From assembly GCA_029058745.1 (NCBI GenBank), contig JAIDXM010000010.1:1-57304 (forward strand): a stretch of DNA of 57,304 bases. Reading direction: 5' to 3'. A program made the position numbers and the translations under genes. How positions within the stretch are numbered: the first letter of the stretch is position 1; each line of letters starts with the position of its first letter. This DNA comes from Muribaculaceae bacterium. GTDB taxonomy: Bacteria > Bacteroidota > Bacteroidia > Bacteroidales > Muribaculaceae. Of this stretch, positions 50,521 through 57,304 are shown in pieces. The notes under the pieces are model-generated. The model was not told where the DNA came from. It did not search any database and saw only the letters and a list, made by a program, of their open reading frames with translations.

Positions 50521-53500
50521 ATGAATATCCTTAAATCTATATTCAGAAGGCTATTTTCAGATGAGATATCTTCTCTTGAAAAGCAGGTTCAGTCAAAGCA
50601 GAAAGCATTGGCTGGAAAGGAAGCTACCATTAAAGGAATCCGACGCGAGAAGCAACGATTAGTTTCACAGTTGGACTCCTGTAAGCAAGAAATTTCCAAT
50701 CTGGAAAATCAGGCAAATATACTCCAAGGGACAATATCCGGTAGGGATGACGAATTGTCGACTAAGAATCAGAGAATCATTGTTCTGGAAAGAAGCTTGG
50801 CAGAAAAGAAAACGGAATCAGAGAACGATAAGGAACTTATTAAAGAATATCGTCAGCATATCGATAGCCTTAAGTCTGCAAAAAATGAATTGGAAAGACT
50901 TATTGACAGTCAGAAGCAACAAATTAAAGATAATGAAATTCAAATACAGCAGTTTGAGAATCGCTCAAGACTTGCCTCAGAACAAACTGAGAGCCTAAAC
51001 TCTCATAAATCAGTTCTTGAAATCAAAATACAAGAGTTGACTCATAAGTTAAATGAAGCTCAGAGAACAGCTGTCGAAACAGAGAAAGTGCTTGCCGAAA
51101 AATCAGATAATCTTCAATCCAAAGAATCTGAGTTGACCGTAGTAAAAGAAGCGGGTAAGACTCTTGAAGACGAAGTGAACAGATTGACCGGTTTATTGTC
51201 TGAAAGAAAAGAACAGATTGATTCTCTTACATCAAGAAATGATGGGTTAGAGGCTGAGAAACAAAGTTTGTTAGCTAAACTTAATGAGCAACAAAATAAA
51301 TCCGCAGATGAGGAGTTGCTGACAGCTCTGAAAAATGACGTTAAACAAAAGCAGGAGTCAATCTCAGTTCTTGAATCAGATATTCAACAACTGAATGAAG
51401 AACTTTCTTCAATACGCCTTAAAAATAGTGAAGCGAACAATATTCTCAATGAGAAGATTGTGGAGTGTGAGGAGTTGAAAAAGGACTTGCAATCAATCAC
51501 TGCGCAATATGAAGAAGCTCTAAGCAAAGATAAATCTCTAGGTCAGTTGGAAAAGCGAATTGCAGAGTTGGAGAACTCCTTAAAGAATGCGCCTACGCTC
51601 AATGAGTTGATAAAAAGGGATAGGGAAATAGAGAGGTTAAAAGCAAAGATTCGGGAATATGAGGCTAAAATAAATGTATTAGTATCACGCACACCCGCTA
51701 CAGAAGAACCGAATCCTACTCAGGCTGAACCATCTGCTTCCGGAAGTGAACCGACCGGGAACCCAGATACACCTCAAAAAACTGAACCTACAACATATAA
51801 GACACGTCCAGTATACAGAAAACCGAAATTTCCCTATCGCAAAAAGCCGATAGCTCCTTCAAAAGATGTTGTCACTGTAGACTTTCCAGTAATCGAAAAT
51901 GATAACGTCTATTCTCAGACATCCAGGTTGATTGACAAAGTATTCAATCATCGTTCAAACTCATTTATTACAGCTAATGATATTTTCCTTCACAAGTCAG
52001 TAGAAGAAATATCGCGTATGAGGTTTGAACTTGAAGATGCAACAAGAACCGGAGTTCCATACCTGACCTGCCCATGCTGTGGCAACATGGTGAAGATTTC
52101 AAGTCGAAGTGTAGGATTTGGATTAAAGAGTAAGGAAGTTCAATTCTTTTCTCATGCTGTGAAAAACGTACCTTGCGATCTCAAACGAGATAATTCTTAT
52201 TCACAGACTATTGATGATGGTGAGAATGGTGAGAATGATTTTTCATATCTGAAGGAATTGCGGAACCTATTGGCAAATTCGTTAAGGTCCGAAATAAGTT
52301 TGAATAAGGGTCTATCGAATGTCGAAGATGGTGTGTACATACACTCAGGTGAGTTGCCAATAATGAAAAGGCGCCTTGCAGATGTGGCAGCACGATACAA
52401 TGATATTGATATTGTATTCGAGCTGGTAACTCCGACAACTCATGTTGCTCGTGTGCATGATAGAGATATTTTCTATCTGATCAATCACAAGCAAGTCTTT
52501 TGGATTTTTGGTCTGGAGTCAATAGTAGACTACAATGAATTGAGGCGATCAGTTTCTAAGGATATTTTCTTTACAAATAAGCGAAATGTATTTGTATTTG
52601 ACCTTGAAGCACAAGAAGAATCAAAGTGCCGAGGGGAATTGATGCTTAAATGTAACTGGTTGGACGAGGATGGTGCCTGGTATTATCAGGTTGAAAAGAA
52701 TGGCAAGAATGGCATTCTTATTTCTATTGATCAGATACATTTTGAACAAGATAGTTGCCGACCTTATTTTTATGATGCGGACGAGCCATTCTATCTTAAG
52801 CATCCTACGGCAGAACGTCCTCCTAAACTTTCAAGAGAGAAACTTAAAGAGGATATTATAGAGGCATGGAGCTACGAACAGGAAAGAAAACGTGCCATAG
52901 AACGGATGTTGAGGGAAAACCGTAGTGTGGTGGCGTTTTTTGATGGTCAAAAATGGGGCTTTAAGTTTGAAGATATTATATTCATCGAGCCAGTTTTTGA
53001 TTCTAAACCTCTTATGCTCGGTGATTTCGCCAAAGTTGAAAAAGATGGCAAGTATGGTGTTGTCAACAAATACGGCGAATATCGATTGCAGACAGAATAT
53101 GACAAAGTTAGTCTGCTACAGAATGGATATATTTTATATGCCTCTAAAGGTAACTGGTACTTGTTCGGTGTAATTGATCCGCTTACGTCATTTGCTACAA
53201 ATGATGAAGTTGTTGTTTCAACAATTTCTAAGTCATCTTCTATCTATCACCTCATTATAAAGAAATACCTTTTTGAGGGTCAACAGCCGGAAGAGTTTTA
53301 TTTTGTCGGCAATGAGATATTCAAAAAGAATAGCAGTTCTAGTAAGTGGAGCTTATGGCAGTCGAATGGGGAGAAAGTTACAGATATTTCTTGGGACAGT
53401 CTCGAATTTACATCAGATGATATGATTAAAGTGTCATCGAATGGTCGTACACAGTTATTGGCTCTTGATGGGACAGTCATTAAGGAACAGAAATACAAAT

Positions 53501-54759
53501 CTGAATCAAAGCTGTCAAACGGCTATTTGATTGTGGAAACATTCGATGAATATTGGGGTATTACAGATAGTAATGGTCTTGAAATAGTATTACCTCAATA
53601 TGATGTCATAGTTGCCATTGATGATAATTTCCTGAAAGCTAAAAAGGGAAACAAGTGGGGTATAATTTCTTCAACAGGACAATTGATAGCCGCTACCTTA
53701 TATAGTTCCATTGATGGCTTTGATGGCAAATATTTTGTCGTTACGAAGCCTAACGAAACAAGAGGTTGGGGACATTTGTCAGGTAAATTAGATTATAACG
53801 GCAACCCCGTGTCTGAGATTGTTTCACAGGTACAAAATGGTATCGCGATAACTAAATCCTTTGAAAAAATTGGTTTAGAGGCAAATGGTAATGTCTTTAT
53901 TCCTCACATCTATGATTATCTCTCTAAATGGGACGACGATAAATATATTGCGCAAAAGGATAACAATTTTGGCATTATTGATTGCCACAATAAGGTTCTA
54001 CTGAACTTTGAGTATTCCTCTATTACCCCTCTTAAAGAAGGAAAAAGTACGGTCAAGAAAGGCTCTTCGCAGCATGATATTGACGCTAATCTAAAGATTG
54101 TTGAGGACATCGTAATTAATCTTCAGGAAGGCTACAAAAAAGTTAAACTTGGAGGGAAGTGGGGTGTCCTTAATCCTAAAGGTCAAGTTATCGTGGATTA
54201 TCTCTATGATGAGATAACCACCTTTAGAGGACGATTGGTGGGGATCATAAATGGCCGTCTTATAAAGCTCAATGCCTACTATCCTTATCGTTTGGCAATG
54301 AAGGCTATAAATATTGGGATAGTAGAATCCAGAGATCTGATTTATTCAGGAGGAGTGAAATTCCAGAATTTCAAAAGACGTATTAGTCCACAAAAAGATC
54401 AGGAAATTTCTGTTGCGCTCATAAATTGGACCACAACGATGAAGTATCCGATTGTTCTTCCGTATGACAAAGGCAAACATACTGTCCGAGTTAAGCATGT
54501 CGACAAGCCTACTGACTTTTTGATTGGTGATAGCTTTGACGTTAAAGTAAAATCAATCATAAAAGGATCCGCCAAGAACAAGCGCAAAGGTGTTGGAATA
54601 GTTTTACCCAATGGTCTTAAATCATACATTTTTAAGAAAGATTTCAACACTGTTGGAATTGATCTCGATACTGTAAATATTGGTGACAGTTTCCATGTGA
54701 CTAAACTTGGCTTCGACGAGGAACTTGACCGTACACAGTGGAGAGTGAAAAGAATATAA
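50521..54759 (+). CDS. Giant coiled-coil / CoiA-DUF6035-like / WG-repeat / OB-like protein
   Basis: A 1412-residue protein of unknown function. Residues about 15-395 form a long Glu/Lys/Gln-rich coiled coil. A Pro/Thr-rich linker follows (about 395-455). Residues about 460-720 resemble CoiA-like and DUF6035 proteins: a zinc-ribbon-like set (Cys517, Cys519, Cys520, then FFSHA with His545 and Cys552) and a nuclease-like core with Asp621 (RLADV), Glu634 (IVFEL), an RDIFY motif (648-652) and FWIFG. Residues about 800-1290 hold WG-type repeats (for example KYGVVNKYG near 845, NKWGIIS near 1045, GKWGVLNPKG near 1212). The last 80 residues look like an S1/OB domain (GDSFDVKVKSI ... GDSFHVTKLGF). No signal peptide is present, so it is cytoplasmic. 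Its TAA overlaps the helicase ATG. The gene is visibly AT-rich (one 60-base line at 51001 is 28% G+C). Nuclease activity is inference; a PD-(D/E)xK Lys is not certain. Confidence 0.8.
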   Translation: MNILKSIFRRLFSDEISSLEKQVQSKQKALAGKEATIKGIRREKQRLVSQLDSCKQEISNLENQANILQGTISGRDDELSTKNQRIIVLERSLAEKKTESENDKELIKEYRQHIDSLKSAKNELERLIDSQKQQIKDNEIQIQQFENRSRLASEQTESLNSHKSVLEIKIQELTHKLNEAQRTAVETEKVLAEKSDNLQSKESELTVVKEAGKTLEDEVNRLTGLLSERKEQIDSLTSRNDGLEAEKQSLLAKLNEQQNKSADEELLTALKNDVKQKQESISVLESDIQQLNEELSSIRLKNSEANNILNEKIVECEELKKDLQSITAQYEEALSKDKSLGQLEKRIAELENSLKNAPTLNELIKRDREIERLKAKIREYEAKINVLVSRTPATEEPNPTQAEPSASGSEPTGNPDTPQKTEPTTYKTRPVYRKPKFPYRKKPIAPSKDVVTVDFPVIENDNVYSQTSRLIDKVFNHRSNSFITANDIFLHKSVEEISRMRFELEDATRTGVPYLTCPCCGNMVKISSRSVGFGLKSKEVQFFSHAVKNVPCDLKRDNSYSQTIDDGENGENDFSYLKELRNLLANSLRSEISLNKGLSNVEDGVYIHSGELPIMKRRLADVAARYNDIDIVFELVTPTTHVARVHDRDIFYLINHKQVFWIFGLESIVDYNELRRSVSKDIFFTNKRNVFVFDLEAQEESKCRGELMLKCNWLDEDGAWYYQVEKNGKNGILISIDQIHFEQDSCRPYFYDADEPFYLKHPTAERPPKLSREKLKEDIIEAWSYEQERKRAIERMLRENRSVVAFFDGQKWGFKFEDIIFIEPVFDSKPLMLGDFAKVEKDGKYGVVNKYGEYRLQTEYDKVSLLQNGYILYASKGNWYLFGVIDPLTSFATNDEVVVSTISKSSSIYHLIIKKYLFEGQQPEEFYFVGNEIFKKNSSSSKWSLWQSNGEKVTDISWDSLEFTSDDMIKVSSNGRTQLLALDGTVIKEQKYKSESKLSNGYLIVETFDEYWGITDSNGLEIVLPQYDVIVAIDDNFLKAKKGNKWGIISSTGQLIAATLYSSIDGFDGKYFVVTKPNETRGWGHLSGKLDYNGNPVSEIVSQVQNGIAITKSFEKIGLEANGNVFIPHIYDYLSKWDDDKYIAQKDNNFGIIDCHNKVLLNFEYSSITPLKEGKSTVKKGSSQHDIDANLKIVEDIVINLQEGYKKVKLGGKWGVLNPKGQVIVDYLYDEITTFRGRLVGIINGRLIKLNAYYPYRLAMKAINIGIVESRDLIYSGGVKFQNFKRRISPQKDQEISVALINWTTTMKYPIVLPYDKGKHTVRVKHVDKPTDFLIGDSFDVKVKSIIKGSAKNKRKGVGIVLPNGLKSYIFKKDFNTVGIDLDTVNIGDSFHVTKLGFDEELDRTQWRVKRI

Positions 54760-56888
54760 TGACGAAGTTGCGCGGAGTGGTTGAGCATATCACTTATCAG
54801 AATCCGGAGAACGGATGGTCGGTGATGAAAGTCAAGGTCAAGGATTATAAGGATCTGGTGACTTTGACCGGGTCGTTGCTTGACGTGCCGGTAGGCAGTG
54901 TGCTTCTCTGTGAGGGGAACTGGAGAGTTGATGCCCGCTATGGTCAGCAGTTTGTAGTTGAATCGTGGGAGGAGGTCATGCCCGCCACGATTTACGGTAT
55001 CGAGAAGTATCTCGGCAGCGGACTTGTCAAGGGTATCGGTCCGGTGTATGCCAAGGCGATAGTCAGTCGTTTCGGACTGGAGACAATTGATGTTATCGAG
55101 AATGACATCGAGCGGTTGCTTGAAGTGCCTCGCCTCGGCAGGAAGCGTATGGAGAAGATACGCGAGAGTTGGGAGAAACAGAAGGACATCAAAGAGGTGA
55201 TGGTATTTCTTCAGGGCTATGGCGTGAGCACGGCTTACGCCGCCAAGATTTATCGCCAGTACCAGAAGGATGCGATCAAGACAGTCAAGGATAATCCTTA
55301 CAAACTTGCCGATGACATCTGGGGAATCGGGTTCAAGACCGCCGACGGCATAGCGTCGAAGATGGGATATGAGAACAACGACCCTCGCCGTTGCCGGAGC
55401 GGTATTCTTTACACCCTTAATCAGCTCGCCGAAGACGGGCATGTTTTCGCCGAGCCGGAACAACTTGTGACGGCGGCAAAGGAACTGCTACAGGCTGATG
55501 AGGAGCCGATACGCAAGGCAATGGCTGAAATGATTGCCGCCAACGACCTGATAGCGGACAACGAGGTGGTCTATCTACCTCCCTTTTATCATGCCGAGAA
55601 CGGTTCGGCGAAACGACTTACAACATTGCTTGTAAGCAATGTGTCTGACAGTATAGCGGCTGAGCCGGAACTGGCTTACGGTGCACAGCAATCAACCGGG
55701 ATTGTCTATGACGAGGTGCAGCAGGCGGCAATCAATCAGGCTTTAGACTCCAAGGTGATGGTACTGACCGGAGGGCCAGGAACTGGAAAGACTACCACAA
55801 CACAAGGCATTATCGCCGCTTTCAAGGCTAAAGGAAAACTGATTGTCCTCTCCGCGCCTACCGGACGTGCCGCCAAGCGCATGACCGAGGCTACCGGAAT
55901 GGAAGCCAAGACAATCCACCGTCTTTTGGAATATAACCCGATGGACGGTTACAAGCGCAATGATGAGAATCCGCTGGAGGGCGATGTGCTGATTGTGGAT
56001 GAGTGTTCGATGATTGACATCATGCTCTTCTACAATCTGATGAAAGCCATTCCGGAGAATATGCGCCTGATACTCGTTGGCGACATCGACCAGTTGCCGA
56101 GTGTCGGGGCCGGAAACGTGTTGCGCGACATCATCGACTCCCGACAGATTCCGGTGGTAAGACTTACACGGATATTCCGTCAGGCACAGTCGAGCCGTAT
56201 AGTGATGAACGCCCACTCCATCAATGCCGGACAGTTCCCGAATATCAGCAATGGCAGGAACACCGATTTCTTCTTCATCAAGGCTGAGGATGCGGAGGCG
56301 ATTCCGCAACTGATAGTAAGTCTTGTGCGCGACCGCCTGTCAAAGACCTACGGCTACAAGCCGAAAGAGATACAGGTGCTGACACCGATGCAGCGGGGCA
56401 ATGTCGGTGCCGGAAATCTGAACACGGAGTTGCAGACCGCATTGAATCCCTCCGGACCAGCCCTGACTCGTGGCGGCTACACATTCCGTCTGGGTGACAA
56501 GGTTATGCAGATACGTAACAATTACGACAAGAACGTGTTTAACGGCGACATCGGATTTATCAGTGCCGTTGATACGGCGGAGCGCACACTTTCCGTTATA
56601 TATGACGGGCGTGTCATTGAATATGACGTGTCGGAGCTTGATGAACTGACCCTCGCATACGCCATAACCATCCACAAGAGCCAAGGCTCGGAATTCCCGG
56701 TTGTGGTGATGCCTGTGACGATGAAGCACTTCGTCATGCTCCAGCGCAACCTCATATACACAGGCATAACCCGTGCAAAGAAAATCTGTGTACTCGTCGG
56801 CACCACCAAAGCCCTCGCATACGCCATCCACAACCAGACCGTCTCCAAGCGCAACACCAAGCTTAAAGAGCGGCTAAACAACAAATAA
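54759..56888 (+). CDS. recD2: RecD2-like ATP-dependent DNA helicase (SF1B)
   Basis: A 709-residue 5'-3' helicase resembling RecD2, the RecBC-independent form. It has an N-terminal OB-like region (about 1-85), helix-hairpin-helix repeats (GLVKGIGPVYAKAIVSRFG, LLEVPRLGRKRMEKI, DIWGIGFKTADGIA), Walker A GGPGTGKT (338-345), Walker B VDECSM, motif III GDIDQLPSVGAGNVL, and motifs V and VI (YAITIHKSQGSEF, YTGITRAKK). The start at 54759 overlaps the stop of the 1412-residue gene as TAATG; an upstream ATG at 54738 is less likely. It is far richer in G+C than its partner (60% in the line at 55381). It may work with the upstream nuclease-like protein. Confidence 0.93.
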   Translation: MTKLRGVVEHITYQNPENGWSVMKVKVKDYKDLVTLTGSLLDVPVGSVLLCEGNWRVDARYGQQFVVESWEEVMPATIYGIEKYLGSGLVKGIGPVYAKAIVSRFGLETIDVIENDIERLLEVPRLGRKRMEKIRESWEKQKDIKEVMVFLQGYGVSTAYAAKIYRQYQKDAIKTVKDNPYKLADDIWGIGFKTADGIASKMGYENNDPRRCRSGILYTLNQLAEDGHVFAEPEQLVTAAKELLQADEEPIRKAMAEMIAANDLIADNEVVYLPPFYHAENGSAKRLTTLLVSNVSDSIAAEPELAYGAQQSTGIVYDEVQQAAINQALDSKVMVLTGGPGTGKTTTTQGIIAAFKAKGKLIVLSAPTGRAAKRMTEATGMEAKTIHRLLEYNPMDGYKRNDENPLEGDVLIVDECSMIDIMLFYNLMKAIPENMRLILVGDIDQLPSVGAGNVLRDIIDSRQIPVVRLTRIFRQAQSSRIVMNAHSINAGQFPNISNGRNTDFFFIKAEDAEAIPQLIVSLVRDRLSKTYGYKPKEIQVLTPMQRGNVGAGNLNTELQTALNPSGPALTRGGYTFRLGDKVMQIRNNYDKNVFNGDIGFISAVDTAERTLSVIYDGRVIEYDVSELDELTLAYAITIHKSQGSEFPVVVMPVTMKHFVMLQRNLIYTGITRAKKICVLVGTTKALAYAIHNQTVSKRNTKLKERLNNK

Positions 56889-56891
56889 ATC

Positions 56892-57304
56892 ATGAGAAAA
56901 GTTAATAAAATTATTGCATTCGCAATCATATCATTGATGTTCTTCTCCTGTTCGACGGCACATAGGGATAACGGTTGGTATCCGATGGATAATTCCGATA
57001 ATATCGAGGGTGAGGCAATCGTAACGACAGATGATTTTGAAAGGGTGTCTCTCGATACACTGACTGCTCCTGACATATTCTTAATCCAAGGCGTTTTGAA
57101 GCAGGATAAGATTCCTGTCTGGGCCGATGAGACAGAACAAAGAATCGGTAAACGTATCGGTTTTGTTTACAAGGATTCTGTAATCATGGCACCCACTGTA
57201 AACTGCCGCATAGAAAGTGGTAGTTTTTCAATCAACAGTTCCGACAAACAGCTCATAATTGAAATCTACAATTCTCTTGATTGTGATAAAATTGAGACAC
57301 CTTA
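56892..57304 (+). CDS. Lipoprotein with SecD-head-like segment, cut by window end
   Basis: An open frame starts three bases after recD2 and runs off the window (137 codons visible). It has a lipoprotein signal ending FFSCS (Cys at residue 20). The C-terminal visible part (RIGFVYKDSVIMAPTVNCRIESGSF-type) resembles the P1 head segment found in SecD and in small lipoproteins of Bacteroides; this is a weak resemblance. Its closeness to recD2 suggests cotranscription, though a membrane lipoprotein fits poorly with DNA processing. The 3' end is outside the window. Confidence 0.65.
   Translation, partial: MRKVNKIIAFAIISLMFFSCSTAHRDNGWYPMDNSDNIEGEAIVTTDDFERVSLDTLTAPDIFLIQGVLKQDKIPVWADETEQRIGKRIGFVYKDSVIMAPTVNCRIESGSFSINSSDKQLIIEIYNSLDCDKIETP

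Noticed and set aside
54399..55463. 354-codon open frame on the minus strand across the giant gene and recD2
   Set aside because: Antisense to two well-supported genes, with no domain; an artefact of codon use.

Overview
The window looks like chromosomal DNA from a gut Bacteroidales bacterium, most like Muribaculaceae or Bacteroidaceae. The evidence is a SusC/SusD pair, BACON and DUF1735-type lipoproteins, Bacteroidetes -7 promoter boxes (TAnnTTTG), few Shine-Dalgarno sequences, an RprX/RprY-like two-component pair, the rsfS-ftsH order and a ThiH-type thiamine operon. No rRNA, tRNA or CRISPR array was seen. Assignments come from reading motifs by eye; no database search was run.

Layout. 1-3038: the 3' end of an unidentified gene, then a minus-strand operon of clostripain-like protease, MscS channel and ThiF-like E1 enzyme. 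3414-6641: a two-component system, a long inverted repeat and a PlsC-type acyltransferase. 6731-12974: a thiamine operon behind a TPP riboswitch (thiD, thiS, a TenI-like ThiE paralogue, thiE, thiG, thiC, thiH). It has no thiF, so the E1 gene at 111-815 is the candidate to charge ThiS. 13054-24584: superoxide dismutase, rsfS, ftsH, a tripartite RND efflux system, an LpxA-like acyltransferase and cdsA. 24655-27359: a PorT-like barrel and a LysM/periplasmic-binding protein on the minus strand. 27835-30930: a secreted GH2 beta-galactosidase.

32607-47891 (minus) is a polysaccharide utilization locus: SusC, SusD, a DUF1735/discoidin lipoprotein, a BACON-discoidin-M60 peptidase, GH27, GH3 and a GH110-type alpha-1,3-galactosidase. 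With the nearby GH2, this content suggests a host glycoprotein such as mucin O-glycan carrying alpha-linked Gal or GalNAc. No dedicated regulator lies next to it.

49363-57304 (plus) is the most unusual part: a tightly packed row of a small charged protein, a zeta-toxin-like kinase, an unknown 80-residue protein, a 1412-residue protein and a RecD2-like helicase, followed by a lipoprotein cut by the window end. The 1412-residue protein reads as a long coiled coil, a CoiA/DUF6035-like zinc and nuclease-like region, WG-type repeats and a C-terminal OB-like domain. Its stop codon overlaps the helicase start (TAATG), and it is much richer in A+T than the helicase gene. This pairing is the best candidate here for an undescribed DNA-processing or defence system; that role is inference.
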